Shown here piece after piece: positions 47,488-55,479 of a stretch of 64,000 nt of DNA (the first letter of the stretch is position 1; each line of letters opens with the position of its first letter). The position numbers and the translations under genes are program-made. This DNA comes from Nostoc sp. 'Peltigera membranacea cyanobiont' N6. Its GTDB lineage: Bacteria > Cyanobacteriota > Cyanobacteriia > Cyanobacteriales > Nostocaceae. Location of the stretch: contig NZ_CP026681.1 of the NCBI RefSeq assembly GCF_002949735.1, positions 2,418,001 to 2,482,000 on the forward strand, given 5' to 3'. The notes below the pieces were generated by a model that had not been told where the DNA came from, ran no database searches, and saw only the letters and a list, made by a program, of their open reading frames with translations.

Positions 47488-48462
47488 ATGCTATCTCCTT
47501 CCGCAACTGTGATTATCTGTACTGTAGACAGGTGTAACTTTCTCTCAAAAGTGATGAGCGCTGTTTCACTTTGGCGATGTTCTTTTCAAGAACTAATTTT
47601 AGTCGTTGGCCCAGCACAAGATGATACAGAGTTAGTTTTATTAGAATACAAAGGTATTATTAATCAGGTTATTTTTACTGTACAACGAAATGTGAGTCTG
47701 GCTAGAAACTTAGGTTTGAAAGCTGCAACAGGAGACATTATTTTTTATCTGGATGACGATGTTATTCCTCCGCAGAATTGGATAGATTTACATTTACAAG
47801 TTTACCGAGAACAGAGAGGAAGTTGTGGTTGTGTGGGTGGAGCAGTTATAGATAAAACTCAACAAAATTTTTCTTTACAGTTTGCTAGAGGTGTCAATAG
47901 CCGTTTGAGCGAATCTCGACCGGTTCTTTCGGTTACAGAGACAACTAGATATATCTCCAACCCTCAATGGTTTTGTAGTGTAATGGGAGCTAATGCTTCA
48001 TATAAACGAGAAGCTTTAGTCAGAATTGGCTATTTTGATGAGTTTTTTGAATATTTTTTAGAAGAAACTGATGTTTGTTTGCGTTTGCTAGAAGCTGGTT
48101 ACACGGTTTCTCATACAGATGCAGCTGTAGAACACTACATCCAACCCAGTCACAATCGCCGCGATCGCCGACATCTCACTTGTTGGTATTCCTTAGCTAA
48201 AAATACTACCTATTTTGCTTTAAAACATGGTTGTCAAAAGCTACCTTTCCCAATGTTTTTAATCCGTCTGACTTTCCTGCTTATCTACCGTTGTTTGCTA
48301 AGGATTTTACGCCTTAAGTTTACTCACAATCTGCCTTTTTCTTTGTTGTTTCAATACATTCAAGAGTCGATTGTAGGTGTTCGTCACGGTTGGGAGGCTG
48401 GAATGAAATTGTATAATTCTAAAGATTGCAAAAATGGGAGAGTGAGAGTGAAGTTAGACTGA
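47488..48462 (+). CDS. Family 2 glycosyltransferase
   Basis: This 324-residue GT-A enzyme has the nucleotide-binding start (SATVIICTVDRCNFLSKVM), the metal-binding acidic triad (IIFYLDDDVIPPQNW) and the acceptor-site region (ASYKREALVRIGYFDEFFEYFLEETDVCLRLLEAGY, ED-type base). It transfers a sugar from a nucleotide donor to a saccharide or lipid acceptor. The basic C-terminus (KLPFPMFLIRLTFLLIYRCLLRILRLKF) is hydrophobic and probably membrane-associated. It begins the plus-strand biosynthetic series and faces the giant glycosyltransferase. Confidence 0.87.
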   Translation: MLSPSATVIICTVDRCNFLSKVMSAVSLWRCSFQELILVVGPAQDDTELVLLEYKGIINQVIFTVQRNVSLARNLGLKAATGDIIFYLDDDVIPPQNWIDLHLQVYREQRGSCGCVGGAVIDKTQQNFSLQFARGVNSRLSESRPVLSVTETTRYISNPQWFCSVMGANASYKREALVRIGYFDEFFEYFLEETDVCLRLLEAGYTVSHTDAAVEHYIQPSHNRRDRRHLTCWYSLAKNTTYFALKHGCQKLPFPMFLIRLTFLLIYRCLLRILRLKFTHNLPFSLLFQYIQESIVGVRHGWEAGMKLYNSKDCKNGRVRVKLD

Positions 48463-48699
48463 AATTAATATTGCTTACCTTATATTTTGCACCAGGCGAC
48501 TGGAAGTCGCGGCTGCACGGGCAAAACCCACCGACGCGGGTTTCAAAGCGATCGCGCTGCCAAATCATCCAGAACGGTCGAAATCATTGCCATTCCCGCA
48601 CCCGCATTGGATGTTAATTTACAACTGTATAAATTTTGCTCTGGTTGATATTGTATCAAGTTTCTGGAATAGTCATGTTATTCGCTAGAGGTGCTGAGA
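48463..48699. repeat. Intergenic with cyanobacterial interspersed repeat
   Basis: From about 48,490 to 48,560 lies the familiar Nostocales-type repeat with the small hairpins CGACTGGAAGTCG and ACCCACCGACGCGGGT, ending near a HIP1 site. The rest is AT-rich and should hold the promoter of the dehydrogenase gene. Confidence 0.5.
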
Positions 48700-49845
48700 G
48701 TGAATTTTTCATGGAATGAAAAGCAAATTGAAATTAAAGAAAATGTAATTGAATTTTGTCAAACGACATTAATAGAAAATATTTTTCAGCTAGAGCAACA
48801 AGAAGAATTCAACATAGAAGGTTGGAAAAAATGTGGAGAGTGGGGAATTATGGGCTTGCTAATTTCCCAAGAATATGGGGGAAAAGAATTAGACACCCTC
48901 ACGACTATTTATGCTTTAGAAGGTTTGGGATACGGTTGCAAAGATAACGGCTTGCTTTTCTCAATTGCTGCTCATACATGGGCTTGCGAACTTCCCATTT
49001 TGACGTTTGGTACTCCCGAGCAAAAACTCAAGTATCTTCCCAAACTTGCTAAAGGCGAATTAATTGGTGGTCATGCGGTAACTGAGCCAGAGGCAGGTTC
49101 AGATGTTTACAGCCTGCAAACTACTGCCCAAAGAAAGGGAGATAAGTATCTTTTAAATGGTAGAAAAATGTTTGTTACTAATGGGGCGATCGCCAACCTA
49201 ATCCTAGTCTTTGCCACCCTAGATCCGGAGCGAGGAAAAAGGGGGATTACTTGTTTTTTAGTAGAAAAAGATTTTCCGGGTTTTATTGTCAAAAAAAAGA
49301 TGTCAAAAATGGGGTTGAGAACGGCACAAATGTCCGAATTATTTCTAGATAACTGTGAAGTACCCGCCGCTAACTTGCTGGGAAAAGAAGGTGCAGGAAT
49401 GGCTGTATTTAGTCACAGCATAGAATGGGAGCGTGGTTTCATCCTTGCTAGTGCCATTGGCACTATGGAAAGGTTACTTGAGCAATGCATTCAATATGCC
49501 AAACATCGACAGCAATTTCAACAGCCAATCGGGAAATTTCAATTGGTTGCTAGTAAGCTTGTGGATATGAAGATGCGACTGGAAACAGCTAGAAGTTTAT
49601 TGTATAAGTTTGGCTGGTTAAAACAAACAGGTAAATCTGCATTTATGGAAGCAGCGATGGCAAAACTTTATATTAGCGAATCTTGGGTACAATCCTGTTT
49701 AGATGCCATTCAAATTCATGGGGGATATGGTTATTTAACGGAACTAGGCTTGGAACGAGAGTTACGAGATGCTTTGGGCAGTCGGCTGTATTCAGGAACC
49801 TCTGAAATTCAGTATCAGATTATTGCTCAATTTATGGGATTGTAA
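48700..49845 (+). CDS. Acyl-CoA dehydrogenase-like, probable L-prolyl-PCP dehydrogenase
   Basis: The 381-residue flavoprotein has the full acyl-CoA dehydrogenase fold: N-terminal helices, the FAD/substrate motif GGHAVTEPEAGSD, FVTNGAIANLILVFA, the helix SIEWERGFILASAIGTMERLL with a possible catalytic Glu, and the end IHGGYGYLTELGLERELRDALGSRLYSGTSEIQ. The GTG at 48700 is about eight bases after AGAGG and is preferred to the GTG at 48691. With an adenylation enzyme, carrier protein and halogenase downstream, the likely reaction is oxidation of prolyl-S-PCP to pyrrolyl-2-carboxyl-S-PCP, as by PltE and RedW. An ordinary fatty acyl-CoA dehydrogenase is the alternative. Confidence 0.8.
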   Translation: MNFSWNEKQIEIKENVIEFCQTTLIENIFQLEQQEEFNIEGWKKCGEWGIMGLLISQEYGGKELDTLTTIYALEGLGYGCKDNGLLFSIAAHTWACELPILTFGTPEQKLKYLPKLAKGELIGGHAVTEPEAGSDVYSLQTTAQRKGDKYLLNGRKMFVTNGAIANLILVFATLDPERGKRGITCFLVEKDFPGFIVKKKMSKMGLRTAQMSELFLDNCEVPAANLLGKEGAGMAVFSHSIEWERGFILASAIGTMERLLEQCIQYAKHRQQFQQPIGKFQLVASKLVDMKMRLETARSLLYKFGWLKQTGKSAFMEAAMAKLYISESWVQSCLDAIQIHGGYGYLTELGLERELRDALGSRLYSGTSEIQYQIIAQFMGL

Positions 49846-50015
49846 ATCTGACTTTTCCCGTTATCTTTTTGGCGAAATGATCGCTTACGATGTACCGATA
49901 CCAAAGTCCTATTCTCTGGTTGCCCATTATCATTAAATATAAATTTTTGAGAATTTATCCGGGCTTAAAACCCTCACTATTTCGATGTTTATAGACTTAA
50001 TGGTAAAAGTCAGTA

Positions 50016-50185
50016 TAAGAGGATGTTTGAAAAGTCCTCTTCTCGCTAGCAAAACGTTCTAGATCCCCCTAAATCCCCCGATAAATTGGGGAACTTTGAT
50101 TCCGGTTCCCCCCTTTTCAAGGGGGGTTAGGGGGGATCTGAAAGTGCCTAAAGTCACAGTGAAACACTTTTCAAACAACCTCTTA
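50016..50185. mobile_element. MITE-like element, 170 bp
   Basis: Terminal inverted repeats of 20 bases with one mismatch (50016-50035 and 50166-50185, core GTTTGAAAAGT) are flanked by TA, as expected for a non-autonomous IS630/mariner relative. The core is a second palindrome of the type GATCCCCCTAA...TTAGGGGGGATC, common in cyanobacteria. It sits in the 370-base gap between the dehydrogenase and adenylation genes, which otherwise has nothing I can name. Confidence 0.7.
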
Positions 50186-50216
50186 TTAATCTGTAACTTA
50201 TTAAACTTGATTGTTA

Positions 50217-51800
50217 ATGTCCAATCTCCAACAAGATATTTTAGAAATCAGTGCCAAGCAACACCCAGATAAAGAAGCGGTTATTTATAAAAACAGTGCC
50301 ATAACATATCGAGAGCTAGACATAGTTTCTAATCAATTAGCTTTGCTTCTGAAAAACCTTGGTGTCGAAAAAGGCGATCGCATCGGGATCTATCTCAACA
50401 AATCGATTGAAGCGGTAGCGGCAATTTTCGGCATTCTCAAAGCCGGTGCTGTATACGTTCCTCTTGATCCATCTGCTCCCGTTCGGCGCGTTGCATCTAT
50501 TATTCAGGATTGTCAGATCGAGGTGTTAATATCTACTGCTAAAAAAATTGCCAGTTTAAAGCAGGTATTACCAAAACTCGCTCCCGTTCGGTGGGTAATC
50601 ATTATCGGTGAGAATACCTTTCAGATTTCAGGAACAGTCGAAAGTTTTATCAGTTGGCAGGATGTATTGCAAGCACCTTTATCTCCTTTACCTGTCAACG
50701 AAGTAACTGAAATCGATATAGCTTATATTTTATATACTTCAGGCTCGACTGGAACTCCAAAAGGAGTAACGATTAATCATAGGGCGGCGTTGAACTTTGT
50801 TAATTGGTCTAGTGAATGTTTTCAGGTAAGTTATAGCGATCGCGTTTCTAATCACGCTCCTCTGCACTTCGATCTATCAGTTTTCGATATTTTTACCACA
50901 CTGAAAGCTGGCGGTACTGTAATTATCGTTCCCGAAAAATTAACAATTTTTCCGCTTGACTTAGCTAGATTTATTGCTGAACAAAAAATAACAATTTGGT
51001 ACTCGGTTCCTTCGTCCCTCATCCAATTGGTTTTGCATGGTAATTTACCAGGATATGACTTCTCCAATTTAAGAGCAATTTTATTTGCAGGTGAAGTTTT
51101 TCCGATTAAATATTTGCGGCAGCTGATGGAATGCATATCGCAGGCAAAATATTATAATCTTTACGGGCCTACGGAAACGAATGTTTGTACTTATTATCCG
51201 GTTGAGAAGATTCCCGATGAATCGAGTGCAACCTTGCCTATTGGTAAAGCCTGTGCAGAAAATGAGGTATTTGCTGTCAACGACAGGGGAGAAATAGCAA
51301 CGGTTGGGGAAGTGGGAGAACTTTACGTGCGAGGGCGATCGCTGATGAATGGTTATTGGGGGCGATTAGATTTGACTGAGGAGGTTTTGGTATCCCGTTC
51401 GTTCGATATGCCCTCTCAGTCAGCAACGGGAGAGCAAAGAGAGGAGTTCGTTTACAGAACTGGCGATTTAGTGAGACAAGAACCAAATGGAAATTACATA
51501 TTTTTAGGTCGTCGCGATCGCACTATAAAAAGTCGCGGTTATCGAATCGATTTAGGAGAAATAGAGACGACATTATACAACCATCCTCAAGTAGCAGAGG
51601 TAGCAGTCGTAGCTATTCCTGACGAACAGTTTGGTCAGATTATCAAAGCTGTTGTGGTTTGCCACGATACTTTACAAAAGCAGGATTTAGCGAGTTTATG
51701 CTCGAAATATTTACCGAAGTATATGATTCCTGCTGTTATAGAGATTCGGGCAGCTTTGCCAAAAACTTCCACTGGGAAAGTCGATCGTAAATTACTTTGA
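50217..51800 (+). CDS. Stand-alone adenylation enzyme, probable L-prolyl-AMP ligase
   Basis: This 527-residue NRPS-type A domain has A3 YTSGSTGTPKG, A4 HFDLSVFDIF, A5 NLYGPTETNVCT, A7 YRTGDLVR, A8 GRRDRTIKSRGYRIDLGEIE and the A10 Lys (PKTSTGKVDRKLL). It has no fused carrier. The pocket residues read off by alignment to the usual positions are D-L-F-Y-L-A-L-V-C, close to what I recall for the prolyl enzymes of pyrrole pathways (PltF, RedM). WYSVPSSL and LFAGEVFP are also typical of that group. It would activate L-proline and load the PCP encoded next. The ATG at 50217 is preferred over the TTG two codons upstream. Confidence 0.85.
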   Translation: MSNLQQDILEISAKQHPDKEAVIYKNSAITYRELDIVSNQLALLLKNLGVEKGDRIGIYLNKSIEAVAAIFGILKAGAVYVPLDPSAPVRRVASIIQDCQIEVLISTAKKIASLKQVLPKLAPVRWVIIIGENTFQISGTVESFISWQDVLQAPLSPLPVNEVTEIDIAYILYTSGSTGTPKGVTINHRAALNFVNWSSECFQVSYSDRVSNHAPLHFDLSVFDIFTTLKAGGTVIIVPEKLTIFPLDLARFIAEQKITIWYSVPSSLIQLVLHGNLPGYDFSNLRAILFAGEVFPIKYLRQLMECISQAKYYNLYGPTETNVCTYYPVEKIPDESSATLPIGKACAENEVFAVNDRGEIATVGEVGELYVRGRSLMNGYWGRLDLTEEVLVSRSFDMPSQSATGEQREEFVYRTGDLVRQEPNGNYIFLGRRDRTIKSRGYRIDLGEIETTLYNHPQVAEVAVVAIPDEQFGQIIKAVVVCHDTLQKQDLASLCSKYLPKYMIPAVIEIRAALPKTSTGKVDRKLL

Positions 51801-51811
51801 GAGCTAAGGTT

Positions 51812-52093
51812 ATGCCAGCAGAACGCTATACAGAACAAGATGTGGAAGAAATCCTCAAAAACCAGATAAGCAAAGAATTTATGTACGATAAGCCAGAAGT
51901 AATTTTAGATAATGGGTCACTTCTAATTGAGGAAGAAATCATTGATTCTCTAGGAATTTTTGTATTGATTAGTTTTATAGAAGAACAGTTTCATATTAAA
52001 ATCAATCCAGATGAGGTATTGTTAGATAATTTTGAGAATATCGATACTATTAAATCCTTAGTGATGTCCAAACTTGGAAGTATTGAAGCATGA
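51812..52093 (+). CDS. Peptidyl carrier protein
   Basis: This 93-residue carrier protein has the phosphopantetheine site Ser in EEIIDSLGIFVLISFIEEQF, with the usual helix after it. Its ATG at 51812 is 11 bases after the A-domain stop. The halogenase start overlaps its stop (ATGA, 52090-52093), so ligase, carrier and halogenase are co-translated. It should hold the prolyl and then pyrrolyl thioester during oxidation and halogenation. Confidence 0.87.
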   Translation: MPAERYTEQDVEEILKNQISKEFMYDKPEVILDNGSLLIEEEIIDSLGIFVLISFIEEQFHIKINPDEVLLDNFENIDTIKSLVMSKLGSIEA

Positions 52094-53403
52094 ACATCCC
52101 CCAGCAGTGTGATGTAGTGATAATTGGCGGCGGGCCAGCAGGTTCGACAGCTGCCACATTTTTAAGCCAGAAGGGATACGATGTAGTTTTGCTGGAGCGG
52201 CACAAGCACCCGCGCCATCATATAGGAGAAAATACGATTCCTCAATTTTGGAAGTATACTGATTTAGCTCAAGTAAGCGACAAAATTGCTGCTGAAGGAT
52301 TTATTCAAAAAGCGGGGGGTACAACCTTTTGGAATGGTCGAATTCGACAAGTTGATTTTAAGGATTTCGGTTACTCACGCCAAGCACTGCACGTTGAAAG
52401 AGACCGATTTGATTTAATATTACTGGAAAATGCTAGAGAGAAGGGAGTACAAATTTTTGAAGAAGTGTCGGTTTTGTCAGTTGATTTACAAGATGGGCAA
52501 CAAGAGCAAAGCCTCACCTACCGTCTACTCAAAGACAAAAGTTTAGGTAAGATAACCTGTCGCTTTATTGTTGATGCAAGCGGTCAAAATGCTGTGATAG
52601 CGAAACAAATGGGCATCCGCACTATCGACAAAGATTTTCGGTTTATGAGTTTATGGGGATACTTTAAGAACTCCAAGTATATTGGTTTGAATGGCAAAGC
52701 TCATTCAGTGGAAAATTTGCGAACAATTTTACCAACTACATTTATTTGTTCTTTTGCTGAGACGGGAAATTGGGGATGGTCTTGGCATATCCCTCTGAGG
52801 GAAAGTACCAGTGTCGGCTTAATTCTTCCTCTGGAATTTATGAAAACCGTTCAATTGAACGGTGGTTCTTGGGAGTCTTATTTTCGACAAAAATGTTGTG
52901 AAATACCGATTCTAGAAGACCTGTTAGCAAATGCCCAATTCTGCGAAGGCAGTTTTGCTAAAATTCAGGATTATTCCTATCGCTCGACTCAGTTAGCGGG
53001 GCCGGGATTTTTCCTGATTGGTGATGCTGCTGGATTTATAGATCCGATTTTCTCGATCGGCATTGTTTTAGGAATGTATTCTGCTTACACTGCGACTTGG
53101 GCGATTGACCGCAGTTTTAAAAATCCTAGTTCTTTGGTTCATAATCAAGCACTGTTTAGCAGCCAGCTTCAAGGAAGGTTAGAAGTGGCTCGTTCTTTAG
53201 CACTTCCACACTATCAGTCAGGCGATCGCGCCTGCGATCTGGCAAAAACCACTATTCAAATGGAAAGGGCTTTAGAACAAGAATTGATGGCAACCTGGTC
53301 TACAATGACCACCAGACCTGAGAACTTTCAGGCGATCGCCTCCAGCCTGAAAGGAAGAGAAATTAATTCTAATAAATTCAGGGTTATTGAAGAGATGATC
53401 TGA
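52090..53403 (+). CDS. FAD-dependent halogenase acting on a carrier-bound substrate
   Basis: The 437-residue flavoprotein has the FAD motif GGGPAGS (residues 13-19), a Lys at 74 (IQKAGG) where halogenases keep the catalytic Lys, and the halogenase signature WxWxIP as WSWHIP (residues 230-235). The second flavin motif is GDAAGFIDPIFSIG near residue 315. It resembles PltA/Bmp2-type enzymes, which chlorinate or brominate pyrrolyl-S-PCP using a reduced flavin from a separate reductase; no reductase gene is seen here. Coupling to the PCP gene supports a carrier-bound substrate. Halide and position cannot be told from sequence. Confidence 0.88.
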   Translation: MNIPQQCDVVIIGGGPAGSTAATFLSQKGYDVVLLERHKHPRHHIGENTIPQFWKYTDLAQVSDKIAAEGFIQKAGGTTFWNGRIRQVDFKDFGYSRQALHVERDRFDLILLENAREKGVQIFEEVSVLSVDLQDGQQEQSLTYRLLKDKSLGKITCRFIVDASGQNAVIAKQMGIRTIDKDFRFMSLWGYFKNSKYIGLNGKAHSVENLRTILPTTFICSFAETGNWGWSWHIPLRESTSVGLILPLEFMKTVQLNGGSWESYFRQKCCEIPILEDLLANAQFCEGSFAKIQDYSYRSTQLAGPGFFLIGDAAGFIDPIFSIGIVLGMYSAYTATWAIDRSFKNPSSLVHNQALFSSQLQGRLEVARSLALPHYQSGDRACDLAKTTIQMERALEQELMATWSTMTTRPENFQAIASSLKGREINSNKFRVIEEMI

Positions 53404-53445
53404 GTAATATTAGATTAACAAGCTAATTCCTGAATTGGGATTTGT

Positions 53446-55005
53446 ATGAATGTTCAACAGCATCATTTGGAAGAATACGAAGAAAAGAAAAAGGACTGGG
53501 AAAGCAACTGGTCAGATGTAGAATTTTCACCTACTTGGAGAATTAGTAAAATTCCCCCAGAAGTTCAAGACGCAGTTGATAGCGGCTGGTTTTCACCGGG
53601 AGCATTAGTAGTAGATATCGGCTGCGGTACGGGTGAAATAGCGTCTTGGCTTGCCCAACAGGGCTTTAACGTCTTAGGGATTGATTATTCCCAAGCTGCT
53701 ATAGAAAAGGCCAAGTCGTTACATGGTGAAATTCAGGGCAAGCTAGAGTTCAAAATAGTTGATATTTGTCGCCAACCTTTGACTTCACCTGGATTTAATT
53801 GTCTAATTGACCGGGGCTGTTTTCACATTATTCCTCAAGTCTTTTCCTCAGATTATCTGAGAACAGTTGCTTCCTGGTGCACCCCTAAAGCCAGGTTTTT
53901 GCTTCTATATGCTACGAATAGAGGTTCTAGACTAGAATTCAAGTCAGAAGAAAGATTGCGGAAGGAAGCGATCGCCTACATAAAAGCTACCTTCACACCA
54001 GTGTTTGAGATTACCGAAATAAAAACAACTGTTATCGAGCGAAGCCCCCCCGACGAATTAGCACCAGCATTAGCAGTTTGGATGATGCCAAAGGAAGACC
54101 AGGAGGAAAGTAGAAAAACATGGAAACAACAACAGGTCAAGATGGGTGGTAAACAAACTATCCGTATTTTGGTCAAAGGCGATCGCGATGCCATTGATTC
54201 TCTACTTCCTATAACACAAGGAGCAAAAAAGTTAGATAAAAGTTTACAAGATTTAATCAATGAAAAATCCGACCGCGCTTTTCAAATTGAAATTATCTGC
54301 GAACCCGGTGGACGTTCCGATCTTTGGTTGCAACAGTTGGCAGAAATTCCCTCCCTAAATGAATGGCACGCTTTTGAACAATTAGGTAGCTTCCCATCTA
54401 AGCAGCTAGAAACCCTGTTAACAGAGCAATCTCCTACTTCTTTGCTAGCAGCAGATATCGATATTATCGTCTTTTCTACCCAGGCAGAGATTACCAAAAA
54501 TTTATGGCAACATAGCCAAACAGGGTATCTCATCAATATTCTTGAAGATTGGGAACAGCAACTATCTGAGGCGGAAAAACAGGAGTTTCAACAGCATTTT
54601 TCTCCCACAGGCTTATTATCTGTTGAGCAATCTCAAGCTAATTTTAGCCAGCTTATTCAATTGCTGAAAGAAAAAACAGGTGCGTATATTATCTGTTATA
54701 ACTGTTGCGATTTCGATCCGAGCGATCGCACTACCAATTATCATAACATCGGCGAAACCTTACGCCTGAGAATTCAAAAGTTAAATTTAGCTTTACTCAA
54801 GCTTTCCATGCAAGAAGGAATTTCTCTTATTGATGTTGAATCACTTTTAGCTGAACTGGGTGCAGCACAGCACGTTACTAGAGGATTAGATTATTCACCT
54901 GAAGCTTATCAGGTTATCTGCCAAGAATTTTTACGAGTCATAACAGACGTAGGTTTTTTTGAAAATCGCCCTTTACTTAAGCAAATCGGACGTAGGAAAG
55001 ATTAA
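53446..55005 (+). CDS. SAM methyltransferase fused to SGNH-like domain
   Basis: Residues ~1-215 are a class I SAM methyltransferase (VVDIGCGTGEIASWLAQQG at ~56-74, then VLGIDYSQAAIEKAKS; ends ALAVWMMPKEDQEE). Residues ~230-519 look like an SGNH/GDSL-type hydrolase or acyltransferase fold related to the protein at 55480. Shared marks are the IIVFSTQAEI strand, GYLINILEDWEQQ, YIICYNCCDFDP, LRLRIQKLNLALLKLSMQEGISLIDVESLL and a late Tyr/Pro segment. The clear Ser of block I and the His of block V are not obvious, so activity is uncertain. It follows the halogenase by 42 bases. It may O- or N-methylate the pyrrole or a sugar and transfer or release the acyl group. Confidence 0.7.
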   Translation: MNVQQHHLEEYEEKKKDWESNWSDVEFSPTWRISKIPPEVQDAVDSGWFSPGALVVDIGCGTGEIASWLAQQGFNVLGIDYSQAAIEKAKSLHGEIQGKLEFKIVDICRQPLTSPGFNCLIDRGCFHIIPQVFSSDYLRTVASWCTPKARFLLLYATNRGSRLEFKSEERLRKEAIAYIKATFTPVFEITEIKTTVIERSPPDELAPALAVWMMPKEDQEESRKTWKQQQVKMGGKQTIRILVKGDRDAIDSLLPITQGAKKLDKSLQDLINEKSDRAFQIEIICEPGGRSDLWLQQLAEIPSLNEWHAFEQLGSFPSKQLETLLTEQSPTSLLAADIDIIVFSTQAEITKNLWQHSQTGYLINILEDWEQQLSEAEKQEFQQHFSPTGLLSVEQSQANFSQLIQLLKEKTGAYIICYNCCDFDPSDRTTNYHNIGETLRLRIQKLNLALLKLSMQEGISLIDVESLLAELGAAQHVTRGLDYSPEAYQVICQEFLRVITDVGFFENRPLLKQIGRRKD

Positions 55006-55006
55006 G

Positions 55007-55429
55007 ATGCTGTTTAAACTGCTCATGCCCTATATCAATAAAGGTACTGAAGGAGTAATTTTTATTCAATGGTACAAGGATGAAGGAGATAAAATCGATT
55101 ATGGAGACGATATTTTTGAAGTCAAAATAGAAGAAGAGAAAAGTAATCTTGTTTTAGAAACACCTGCAAGGGTGCTTGCAAGTTTAGCAGAACCGGAAAA
55201 TACATCAGAGAAAATTCACAAATTAGATATGCTCGTCCGTGTTTGCTCTGCTGATATAGGTTTTTTACGCCGCACCTATGCACAAGAGTTTGTTTATCAG
55301 AAAGTAGGAGCATTGCTAGCTGTATTAACTACCGATGTAGATGAAGAAATTAATGAATTTAATTTGGAAGCAGCTAGTACACTTCGAGTCGTTCCTAATC
55401 TAATTTCATATCCTGGTATTTATGTATAG
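55007..55429 (+). CDS. Lipoyl/biotinyl-domain-like protein
   Basis: The start is the ATG at 55007, one base after the preceding stop; the frame extending to 54959 only overlaps the upstream gene. Residues ~1-60 have the lipoyl-domain pattern (GTEGVIFIQWYKDEGDKIDYGDDIFEVKIEEEKSN) with a Lys in EEEKS where the lipoylated or biotinylated Lys sits. The C-terminal ~80 residues (TYAQEFVYQKVGALLAVLTTD) have no match I know. No dehydrogenase or carboxylase complex is nearby, so it may be a swinging-arm or carrier-like protein of this pathway. Confidence 0.65.
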   Translation: MLFKLLMPYINKGTEGVIFIQWYKDEGDKIDYGDDIFEVKIEEEKSNLVLETPARVLASLAEPENTSEKIHKLDMLVRVCSADIGFLRRTYAQEFVYQKVGALLAVLTTDVDEEINEFNLEAASTLRVVPNLISYPGIYV

Positions 55430-55479
55430 TTTCGCTTTTTTACTTCTAATTTGAGAAGATTCTAACTAATTATCTATTT

